From NCBI GenBank assembly GCA_030668485.1, contig DAOUTW010000004.1:34660-98659 (forward strand): DNA of 64,000 bases. The letters run 5' to 3'. The notes under the pieces are model-generated. The model saw nothing but the letters and a program-made list of their open reading frames with translations. It was not told the DNA's origin and searched no databases. Made by a program: the position numbers and the translations under genes. Below, piece by piece: positions 25,422 to 33,060 of the stretch (the first letter of the stretch is position 1; each line of letters opens with the position of its first letter). Origin of the DNA: Candidatus Zixiibacteriota bacterium (GTDB lineage Bacteria; Zixibacteria; MSB-5A5; GN15; JAAZOE01).

Positions 25422-28400
25422 TTAGAAGTCGGCTCCAAGTGAGAAATAATGTCTTGTATGCGGCTCGACCGTTCGGAAATTGGTCTTCCAGGCCATATCA
25501 TAGCGCAGCAGTAGAAATCCAAGGTTGGCTCGGGCGCCAAAACCGAAACCGGATTTGATACCGACCAGGTGTGATCCGCTTTCCGTAGAACCGCCCTTAA
25601 ATTTGGCATCATCGTCCCATGCCGCACCCATATCGAGGAATAAGGCGCCGGTTACGCGGCTTAATCCGATTTGCAGCGGGTAGCGCATCAGGAAATATTC
25701 GATGAACGGGAAATGCAGCTCCATATTGGTTACAGCGTAGCGGGTACCTTCAATTTCATAGTAATCATATCCGCGCAACGGGGTCACGAGGCTGGAGAAA
25801 TACAGGTTCTCGACTTCGTAGACGTCACTATTGACATCGTCGTTAGCAATCCTTCCTACCTTGTTGGTGCTGCCGCCGAGATAATACCGCTTAGGCATTG
25901 TGCCTTCGCTGAATCCTCCGGAGGCTCGCATCGCCAGCGAGAAGGGCCGTCCGAGTTTGATGTATTGCCGGTAATCGAATTCGGTGGAGTAGTAATCAAC
26001 CGATTCGGTCCCGAATACCGGTGTGGCCGCTTCGAGCGAAAATTTGTAACGACGGCCGTTGACCGGGCCGGTGACACCCCAGAGAACAGTGTCATGAATC
26101 CAACTGAGAGTCGCGACGGAGATGCGTACGTTACGATCTTCCTGTTCGGGATCGTCATATTCTTTGCGATCGATGAATATAGCCGCCGTGCTCAGTTCGA
26201 TCCGCGTAAACTTTGATCTGGGCCATGACAAACCGCCCATGAATCCGTAATAGCGATCGGAGAACAATTCATCGTCAGTATTGATGTAATAATTCTTGGT
26301 GTGGAACAGCCCCATCTGGAAATCGACTCGCATTTTGTTATAGTAATAGTAAAACTGGATATTCGACTGATCGATGGTATTGACCAGGTCGGTGGCGATG
26401 ACGATCTGATGATCGCCGAGATAATCGGAAAAAACAAAAACCGATTGGCCTCGGAAACCGAAAAAGGAATCGTATTGCAGACCGCCGGCAATGATATCGG
26501 GAGTAAACTTGGTCTTGTAGGGACGGACCCGATACTCGCCGCTGGGCAGGATATTGTCAAGCGAATCGGCGCTGAGACTATCGACCGATTGTTCAAAGAC
26601 GAAGGTTTCCTCTTCCGACTCGGAGGTCAGATCTTCCATCTCCTCGAAGGCCGAATCATCGACCGGGGCGTTGTAAACATATTCTTCATCCTCTTCGGTT
26701 TCAGCTTTCTCATCCTCCGTTGCCTCAGTCGTTGCGGTGGAATCATCCGGGGCATTTTCGTCGTCCGGCTCTTGTTTGCCTTCTTCGTCCTGCAGGTCGG
26801 CGGCGGGGTCATCGTCGGTCAATTCGCTCCAGCGATGGCGCCCTCTGGCTCCCACTTCGGGGAAATCGGGATCATCGCGGGGAACATCGTCTACCAAGGT
26901 GGTACCTTCTGATCCGACGATGATTTCATCATGCTCAAAATTGCGAGCCCATTCGATTTTGTTGTCGTATTTCCCCAAAACAAAATCGGTCGGTTCCAGC
27001 ACGCCGTTGTCGCCTTTGGGAGTGATATCTTTGATCAGGTAGACATCATATCCGGCCTTGTAGAAAGTTGAAAAGGCGATCATCTTGCTGTCGGGCGACC
27101 ATGTCGGCGATTTAGCGTTGGTCAGGGTATTGGTGATACCGATAACTCGCGCCGAGTCGATATAATAAACGTTTATGTTTTCAATACCGTTGCGGTCAGA
27201 CACAAAGGCTATCTTATTGCCGTCCGGTGAGACCACCGGCTCCGTATTTTGACCAGGGCCGACATTTATAGGAGAAATAGTACCGCTCCCGATATCAAAT
27301 TGGTGGAGATTATAGCTGCCGTACAAAAACTCGGTGGTGTCGATTATCGCATAATCGTCCGGATGAGGCCGATCGGTAGAAAAAACAAGGCGCTTGCTGT
27401 CGGGATACCAGGCGACATCGATTTCATCGTACCTATCATCGGTTAACTGTGTCAATTCATCCGATTCAATATGGTACATATAGAGATTCCTGGTAGAACC
27501 GGCCAGAGCGGAAAAGGCGACATTTTTACCATCCGGCGACCAGGCCGGGGAGATGATCGACTTGAGACCGAACTTTTTCCGCAGATAGATATCCTTGCCG
27601 TCGATTTTGAGAAAATTAACGGCGTCTTCCCCGTTGGCTTTGGAAACAAAGACCAGATTATCACCGTCGGGGGAGAATGACATCCCCGAAGTGTACCAGC
27701 GGAGCGATTCGAGACCGGCGTTCCGTTCGCCCTTCACCAGCCGGGCCAGGCGTTTGCCATTTATGGCTGAGATAAGGAAGATCTCGGAGTATCCGGTTCG
27801 ATCGGAAAAAATTGCCAGGGTTCTGCCAGTAGGAGAGAAGACCGGTTTCTCATTGTAATTGGAACCGTCTTTTTCATGATTGGTAAGTTGTTTGGCGAAA
27901 TCCTTCGGCTCCTCCCGCTGGGAAATATCGGGCCAATAACGTTTTTTCATCTCCTTGGCGAATTTTTCGTACAACTCCTTGGAATCGATTCCGATGGATG
28001 ATTTTAGAGCCTTGTCCATCGTCGCCAGGGCTTTTCCTCTTTTAAGTATCTCGCCTAATTTATCTATCCCATAAGTGTCGGCAATATATTTAACCAGCGC
28101 GAATCCCTCGGTATACGCCAGAAATCCCATAAAGCCAGGCGGTCTCAAATAACCGTGGATGGTGGCGTCGCGTACCATCATATCGGCCTGCATGGTCCAT
28201 CCGCCGTTGGAGGAATATTCGGCATAACCCTCGGCGAACCATAGGGGCAGGCTGAAGAGGCGCCGGGAGCTTAAGATCGATTTAAAAAATTGTCCATAGA
28301 GAAGATCGTAAATAACGGCATGGGTTAATTCATGATGAATTAAGTGCCGGAGCTCCGAGTATGAACCCATGAAGTGAAGCACGATTCTGTTTTTAAATGC

Positions 28401-28742
28401 TTCGGTAAATCCCTGGGTTCCTTCGCCGAGCATACTCCAGATAATGTTGGTTTGCTGGAAATCGTTATGAGAGCTGTAAATGAACACCGGAATTCGCCGT
28501 CCGACATAGTAATGAAGCTGTTCGGTGATTATCGAATACGCTTTTTCCATTTCCTTGCCGGTGAAATCGGCGAGTTCATAGGCATCATCATAGTAATGGA
28601 TATCGAAATGGTCGGTCTGGATATAGTTCCATTCAAAATTACGATACTGGACCTTGTTTTTGCCAAAGTAGGTATCCTGGGCCGCCGCTGGAACAGCGGA
28701 GATTACCAGTAGTATTATTAAAAGCGCCGAGAACTTCCTCAT
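25422..28742 (-). CDS. Metallopeptidase / TolB-like propeller / outer-membrane beta-barrel fusion
   Basis: The protein has 1106 residues, with ATG 28742 behind AAAGGA. A signal peptide (LLIILLVISAVPAAAQ) is followed by a peptidase-MA-like gluzincin domain: HELTH at 137-141 and a downstream Glu in WFAEGYAEY. Residues about 285-600 are WD40-like PD40 repeats (FSPDGDNLVFVS, WSPDGKNVAFSA, WSPDSKMIAFST). An acidic linker of many Glu and Asp covers about 640-735. The C-terminal third is a BamA/surface-antigen-like barrel ending in YFSLGADF, a typical outer-membrane C-terminal signature. The metal-site and propeller should lie on one side of the outer membrane, tethered to the barrel. It is the last gene of a minus-strand operon with murA 18 bp away. 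Function could be peptide degradation or surface processing. Confidence 0.85.
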   Translation of the reverse strand: MRKFSALLIILLVISAVPAAAQDTYFGKNKVQYRNFEWNYIQTDHFDIHYYDDAYELADFTGKEMEKAYSIITEQLHYYVGRRIPVFIYSSHNDFQQTNIIWSMLGEGTQGFTEAFKNRIVLHFMGSYSELRHLIHHELTHAVIYDLLYGQFFKSILSSRRLFSLPLWFAEGYAEYSSNGGWTMQADMMVRDATIHGYLRPPGFMGFLAYTEGFALVKYIADTYGIDKLGEILKRGKALATMDKALKSSIGIDSKELYEKFAKEMKKRYWPDISQREEPKDFAKQLTNHEKDGSNYNEKPVFSPTGRTLAIFSDRTGYSEIFLISAINGKRLARLVKGERNAGLESLRWYTSGMSFSPDGDNLVFVSKANGEDAVNFLKIDGKDIYLRKKFGLKSIISPAWSPDGKNVAFSALAGSTRNLYMYHIESDELTQLTDDRYDEIDVAWYPDSKRLVFSTDRPHPDDYAIIDTTEFLYGSYNLHQFDIGSGTISPINVGPGQNTEPVVSPDGNKIAFVSDRNGIENINVYYIDSARVIGITNTLTNAKSPTWSPDSKMIAFSTFYKAGYDVYLIKDITPKGDNGVLEPTDFVLGKYDNKIEWARNFEHDEIIVGSEGTTLVDDVPRDDPDFPEVGARGRHRWSELTDDDPAADLQDEEGKQEPDDENAPDDSTATTEATEDEKAETEEDEEYVYNAPVDDSAFEEMEDLTSESEEETFVFEQSVDSLSADSLDNILPSGEYRVRPYKTKFTPDIIAGGLQYDSFFGFRGQSVFVFSDYLGDHQIVIATDLVNTIDQSNIQFYYYYNKMRVDFQMGLFHTKNYYINTDDELFSDRYYGFMGGLSWPRSKFTRIELSTAAIFIDRKEYDDPEQEDRNVRISVATLSWIHDTVLWGVTGPVNGRRYKFSLEAATPVFGTESVDYYSTEFDYRQYIKLGRPFSLAMRASGGFSEGTMPKRYYLGGSTNKVGRIANDDVNSDVYEVENLYFSSLVTPLRGYDYYEIEGTRYAVTNMELHFPFIEYFLMRYPLQIGLSRVTGALFLDMGAAWDDDAKFKGGSTESGSHLVGIKSGFGFGARANLGFLLLRYDMAWKTNFRTVEPHTRHYFSLGADF

Positions 28743-28760
28743 AACAATATCCTTTCGGGA

Positions 28761-30023
28761 TCAGGCAGTCATTCTCTTAATATCGGCGCCTGCCGCCGAT
28801 AACTTTTCCTCCAGCCGGTAATATCCCCGATCTATATGGTAGACGCGTAATACCTCTGTTTTGCCCGAAGCCGATAATCCGGCAATAACCAGTCCGGCCC
28901 CGGCTCGAATATCGGAAGCCATAACGATGGCGCCGCTCAGCCGTTTAACGCCATTGATGGTGGCTTCATTGCCGGCAATCCCAATATCGGCGCCGAGTCG
29001 CCGCAATTCCATTACATGGGAAAAGCGGTCCTCGAAAACCGTCTCGCTTATCCGGCTGATTCCCCGGGCTCGGGCCAGGAGGGCTATCAGGCAGGCCTGT
29101 AAATCGGTGGGAAAGCCGGGAAATGGGAAAGTTACGGCATCGACCGGTGAAATCCCTCTCTCAGCCCTCAATTTAATTCCCTGAGCGGTCGATTTTATTT
29201 CTGCTCCGGCTTCCACTAACTTCTTTAACACCAATTCGAGGTGGGAAGTTTCCGTCCCGATGACTTCTATCTCGCCTCCGGCGGCCATTCCGGCCATCAA
29301 AAACGTGCCGGCCTCGAGGCGGTCGCCCATGACCGAATATTCAAGAGCTTTGAGTTGGCTGACGCCCTCGACGGTAATGTCGGGAGTTCCCGCCCCGGAG
29401 ATTTTCGCTCCCGCCCGGTTGAGGAATTCTGCGAGATCAACCACTTCCGGATCACAGGCGGCGTTGATAATTCGGGTTGTTCCGGAGGCCATAACCGCGG
29501 CGTATAAAATATTCTCGGTGCCGGTATGACTGGGGCGGTCGAAATATATGGTATTGCCTTTGAGTTTTTTGGCGGTGGCGACGATATTTCCCTGCTTTTC
29601 AGTAACTTCTGCTCCCAGGGCCTGAAAGCCTTTTATATGATAATTGACCGGGCGGGGTCCGAGGGAACAACCTCCCGGGAGAGAGATAACTGCTTCTCCC
29701 ATCCGTGCCAGAATCGGTCCCAGGACGAGAAACGAGGCTCTCATTTTACTCATCATCTCATATGGGGCGGTGTTGTTAACCAGTTTTTCGGCGTTGACGG
29801 TCATTGTTCTTGAATCCTGATCGAAACTAACCCGGGCGCCAATATGCTCCAACATAGCGATGATGGTGTTGATATCCCTCAGCGGGGGAATATTGTGCAG
29901 AACCGTTTCTCCCTTCTTGATAAGAAGGGTGGCTGCAATAATCGGCAGAGCGGCGTTTTTGGCTCCTTCAACCGTCAGGCGGCCTTTTAGTTTTTTTCCG
30001 CCTCGGATTACGAATTTATCCAT
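28761..30023 (-). CDS. murA: UDP-N-acetylglucosamine 1-carboxyvinyltransferase
   Basis: This cytoplasmic enzyme transfers enolpyruvate from PEP to UDP-GlcNAc, the first committed step of peptidoglycan synthesis. It has 420 residues, the usual length. The N-terminus FVIRGGKKLKGRLTVEGAKN, the catalytic Cys119 in SLPGGCSLGPRPV (the residue attacked by fosfomycin) and the C-terminal RAGAGLVIAGLSASG are all present. ATG 30023 follows GAGGGA. It is preceded in the same direction by DUF4416 and a 4Fe-4S protein and followed by the barrel protein, an arrangement that looks like one transcript. Only one copy is seen here. Confidence 0.96.
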   Translation of the reverse strand: MDKFVIRGGKKLKGRLTVEGAKNAALPIIAATLLIKKGETVLHNIPPLRDINTIIAMLEHIGARVSFDQDSRTMTVNAEKLVNNTAPYEMMSKMRASFLVLGPILARMGEAVISLPGGCSLGPRPVNYHIKGFQALGAEVTEKQGNIVATAKKLKGNTIYFDRPSHTGTENILYAAVMASGTTRIINAACDPEVVDLAEFLNRAGAKISGAGTPDITVEGVSQLKALEYSVMGDRLEAGTFLMAGMAAGGEIEVIGTETSHLELVLKKLVEAGAEIKSTAQGIKLRAERGISPVDAVTFPFPGFPTDLQACLIALLARARGISRISETVFEDRFSHVMELRRLGADIGIAGNEATINGVKRLSGAIVMASDIRAGAGLVIAGLSASGKTEVLRVYHIDRGYYRLEEKLSAAGADIKRMTA

Positions 30024-30081
30024 GATCCCTCGTTTCTCACCTACTAGTTTTAGACAAATCCAGACCTTTAAAGGTCCAAAC

Positions 30082-30633
30082 TTATTGGCTTTTTTGCCGC
30101 AGAGCGATAATATAATCTTTCAGGCTTTCCCGCACCCTCAGCAGGAAATCTACTATCTCCGGGGTCTGGTAATCAGGGTAGGTCCATTTGAGCGGTTCAA
30201 AAGTCTTATTCTCGTAGAGCATCGATACCTCCCCGAAAATACCATCCCCGAGATACAGCCTGTGAGCGAAGTCCTTGGTTGAGGCCAGCGCCAGGTGGGC
30301 CAGACTCACCATTCCGGGATCGATATTGATTGTTCGGCCTCCGGCGTCGTTGAGAAATTGCTGTTCGATCCGGTTGCTGGTCAGCTTGCATTCGCTCAGT
30401 CGACCGGGCGATATCGCCTGTTCAAATGAAACAAAGCTTCGCTGAAGGTCGGAGCCCATCTCTTTTTCATAATATTCGGTATGGGTGAAGGGGAATGTCT
30501 CCGCTTCGAACTCGACCGGGCCGAACAAATCCTCCAGCTTGCCGATGGCCGAAACAAACAGGTCATGATGACGAAAGATAAATCCGCAAACAAGCTTGAC
30601 CGGTTCGATTTCGGTCGGTTTATTGCTTTTCAT
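30082..30633 (-). CDS. DUF4416 family protein
   Basis: The protein has 183 residues and is soluble, with no signal peptide. The sequence pattern PVKLVCGFIFRHHDLF, FPFTHTEYYEKEMGSDLQR, NIDPGMVSLAHLALASTKD and the C-terminal KWTYPDYQTPEIVDFL fits the DUF4416 family, whose molecular role is not established as far as I know. The start overlaps the end of the upstream 4Fe-4S protein gene by 14 bases, so the two are translationally linked. Association with murA hints at a cell-envelope or housekeeping role, but this is only context. Confidence 0.8.
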   Translation of the reverse strand: MKSNKPTEIEPVKLVCGFIFRHHDLFVSAIGKLEDLFGPVEFEAETFPFTHTEYYEKEMGSDLQRSFVSFEQAISPGRLSECKLTSNRIEQQFLNDAGGRTINIDPGMVSLAHLALASTKDFAHRLYLGDGIFGEVSMLYENKTFEPLKWTYPDYQTPEIVDFLLRVRESLKDYIIALRQKSQ

Positions 30634-31315
30634 TTTTACCCTTTTTCTTTCCCGGACAACAATTAAGGCAGAGGCCGCAGATGAGGTGACCGAAATTTTT
30701 ATCGCGTGAAAAGAAAGTCACCTGCTCACGGCATTTATCGAGATCGAATTCCTCCGGCGTTTGGCCGATCGCTCCCGCCGGGCAACGTTTGCCGCAAGCT
30801 TTGCAGACGCCGCAGTTTTGATCGAGAGGCTGATCGGGTTCAAGATCGAGATCGGTCAAAATCGTTGCTAACCTGACTCTCCCGCCGAATTCAGGATGGA
30901 TCAGCAGATTATTTTTGCCGCGCCAGCCGATTCCGGACTTGTATGCAAATTCTCGATGATTGAGATGGCCGATCATCGGGTAACGGGTGAGGACTTTCGA
31001 GGCGGGGATAGGAATGGAATTACCGCCTTTCCCTGAGATCGCCTGAGCCAGACTAAAAGTCATATCATCGAGGCGGGTATTGATCGCCCTGTAGTGCGCC
31101 TTATAAATTTCATTGGGGCGGTCGGTCAGGGTATCCATGACCGCTTTTTGCACCTCGATTCCAATTGATATGGCATAGGGTATTTCTCTGGCCTTTTCCC
31201 TTATTTCGGGATGGATATTTTCGACCAGACCACCCACCTCACAGACCCCAAATGCTGAAGCTCCCAGCGAAAAGGCCAGGTCGCGTAAATCGTTTTTGGC
31301 TTGCATACTTCCCAT
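30620..31315 (-). CDS. 4Fe-4S protein related to epoxyqueuosine reductase (QueG-like)
   Basis: The call rests on two ferredoxin-type clusters near the C-terminus: CGVCKACGKRCPAGAIG, then CGLCLNCCPG, with the usual Cys-x2-Cys-x2-Cys-x3-Cys-Pro spacing distributed between them. The N-terminal part (LRDLAFSLGASAFGVCEVGG) resembles the corrinoid-binding half of QueG-like proteins but is shorter than true QueG, which also has HEAT repeats. The start is uncertain. ATG 31315 gives 231 residues and begins where relatives begin. An in-frame ATG at 31444 adds 43 residues that cross a terminator-like hairpin (31361-31374 followed on the minus strand by TTTTT) and look unlike protein. Probably a reductase acting on an unknown substrate. 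Confidence 0.7.
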   Translation of the reverse strand: MGSMQAKNDLRDLAFSLGASAFGVCEVGGLVENIHPEIREKAREIPYAISIGIEVQKAVMDTLTDRPNEIYKAHYRAINTRLDDMTFSLAQAISGKGGNSIPIPASKVLTRYPMIGHLNHREFAYKSGIGWRGKNNLLIHPEFGGRVRLATILTDLDLEPDQPLDQNCGVCKACGKRCPAGAIGQTPEEFDLDKCREQVTFFSRDKNFGHLICGLCLNCCPGKKKGKNEKQ

Positions 31316-31494
31316 AATACCAATATTGGCCCTATCCGAATCAAAATCAACAAAAAGGGGGGGGCACAAGCCCCGTTTTGGTTTATAAAAAGCACCGAGT
31401 GTCATCGTGTAACCAATACTTGACATATCGGTTTCGTCATCCATTATTATCGGTACTCTGAAGACTTACTTTTAAATCATTGACGGAGTTTGAT

Positions 31495-31959
31495 ATGGAA
31501 CATGTGCTTGTTATCGGGGGGAGTGGAATTTTACGCGGTGTTTGCCGCCATTTTGCCGGCGAAGGGAAAGCGGTTTCTGTCATAGCTCGCAGTAAAGAAC
31601 GGATAATCGAGATGGTTGCCGAGACTCAGAAATCTCCCGGTCTGATTATCCCCATCGCGGTCGATTATACACAGGCCGATGATTTGCGTGACAAACTCGA
31701 TGAGGCCGCCGCTCATCTGGGGCCGCCGATATTGACTATTTGCCGAATCGCCCCGGACGCAGCGCCGACTCGCAAGGCTGTCGCCGAATTTCTGAACGAT
31801 AACGCCGCGGGGACTCAGATGATTGATGTTATCTGTGAGGAATCTCCAAATGTAAAACCGGAATGGGCCGATGAATTGGATGTCGTTTACTGCCAGATCA
31901 TTGTTGGCTCAAGTATAGAAGAGAATGAAATCTCGGCAAAAATTCTTGACGCGATCTGA
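31495..31959 (+). CDS. Small Rossmann-fold (SDR-like) protein
   Basis: The protein has 154 residues, starting at ATG 31495, six bases behind GGAG. It opens with a nucleotide-binding strand-loop-helix (HVLVIGGSGILRGVCRHF), then VSVIARSKERI, as in short-chain dehydrogenases. It lacks the YxxxK catalytic pair and is about 100 residues shorter than a full SDR, so it is probably a nucleotide-binding protein or a degenerate family member rather than a standard dehydrogenase. It is divergent from the QueG-like gene and followed by its own terminator. The substrate is unknown. Confidence 0.7.
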   Translation: MEHVLVIGGSGILRGVCRHFAGEGKAVSVIARSKERIIEMVAETQKSPGLIIPIAVDYTQADDLRDKLDEAAAHLGPPILTICRIAPDAAPTRKAVAEFLNDNAAGTQMIDVICEESPNVKPEWADELDVVYCQIIVGSSIEENEISAKILDAI

Positions 31960-32010
31960 TCTGTAATAGACGAATCAATAATTCAATATAAATCTGAGCA
32001 TTATTAAATA

Positions 32011-32038
32011 ATGGGACGGTGGTCGGCTGTCCCTTTTT
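32011..32038 (+). terminator. Rho-independent terminator
   Basis: GGGAC (32013-32017) pairs with GTCCC (32029-32033), followed by TTTTT, about 55 bp after the Rossmann gene. Confidence 0.6.
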
Positions 32039-32125
32039 CATTTAAATAATAGCCACTGACGGAAGGAACCACAGTCATGGCTGTATCCTAAGTAGGAAAT
32101 GGGTAATAACCGGAAGGGGAGAGCT

Positions 32126-32977
32126 ATGCGGATTCTATTAATAACCCTGATCTATTTAGCCATAAGTTTTTGTTTTTGCAGTAGCAGTATGAGCGATCAT
32201 ATGGAAGGCCAGAGGGATGATTTGACTTCTGAGCGAGGCGGGCAAAGGCCGGAATTCAGTATTCATTATCATCCCATAAAGGGCGAAACGGGGGAAATCA
32301 GAGGCATGGTATGGGACAATCAAATGACACAACCGATTCCGGGCGCGACCATTCAAATCAGTCGGCATAAAATGGGGACCAATACTGATTCGAATGGCAT
32401 CTTTGTTATAGATGATATCCCTGACGGTCCGGTTACCCTATGGGTTTCCTCACTCGGATATTTAACGGCCAAAATACCCGACCTTCAGATTGAGTCTAAA
32501 ACTCTCATCGTTTTGATTGTAAAACTGGCGCCTTCTATTGTACCAATCGAGAAGGAAGTGGTGGTAAAGGGAACTAGACCAGAAATTGGGCAGTTAGCAG
32601 GTCACCAACCTCGCTTCCGTTCTCGCCATTTTTGCCATTTTAGTCGAAGAAGCCCTTCAATAACAATAGGCAAAGAACCGGGGATGCCTTTAGTAAACGT
32701 AATCCCGGTATCTGAAATCGGGGTCATTATGGAAGATTATCACCCGGAGGGCTGGACCTCAATCAGCCATTTAATCAGGATGATAAAGTCGTCGGATTTT
32801 AGTGACTTAACCAGAATGTCTCTTTCCTTCGGTCCGACTCGGCGTGGATGGAAGAATACGATAAATCAAATAGTCGATGCTTCCTTGCCTATTATTGATA
32901 TTATCGATTGGCGGCGGCATGTATATGAATCCAACCATAAGGAACCCCAAGAATCCCCGCAGGTTATAAAAAAGTGA
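32126..32977 (+). CDS. Secreted protein with carboxypeptidase-regulatory-like domain
   Basis: The protein has 283 residues. ATG 32126 follows AAGGGGAGAG; the frame opens nine codons earlier without a better site. A hydrophobic signal (LLITLIYLAISFCFC) is present; the cysteines there do not form a standard lipobox. Residues about 70-150 form a CarboxypepD-regulatory/SusC-like N-terminal Ig fold (GEIRGMVWDNQMTQPIPGAT, SNGIFVIDDIPDG, SLGYLTAKIP) ending in EKEVVVKGTRP, where TonB-receptor plugs usually begin. What follows (PSITIGKEPGMPLVNVIPV and onward) is not a plug or barrel I recognise. It looks like a truncated or repurposed outer-membrane receptor N-terminus. The same domain opens the next gene, 83 bp downstream, so the two may work together. 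Confidence 0.65.
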   Translation: MRILLITLIYLAISFCFCSSSMSDHMEGQRDDLTSERGGQRPEFSIHYHPIKGETGEIRGMVWDNQMTQPIPGATIQISRHKMGTNTDSNGIFVIDDIPDGPVTLWVSSLGYLTAKIPDLQIESKTLIVLIVKLAPSIVPIEKEVVVKGTRPEIGQLAGHQPRFRSRHFCHFSRRSPSITIGKEPGMPLVNVIPVSEIGVIMEDYHPEGWTSISHLIRMIKSSDFSDLTRMSLSFGPTRRGWKNTINQIVDASLPIIDIIDWRRHVYESNHKEPQESPQVIKK

Positions 32978-33060
32978 ATTTTGCTGGGAAGAAAATAACC
33001 GCCTCCTTGTAATCAAGATAGAAGCTGCCAAATAAGAACTGAAACCCAAGGAGGTCGATC

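Noticed and set aside
31316-31444. Longer N-terminus of the QueG-like protein
   Set aside because: The added 43 residues cross a terminator-like hairpin and do not resemble the family's N-terminus; kept only as an alternative start.
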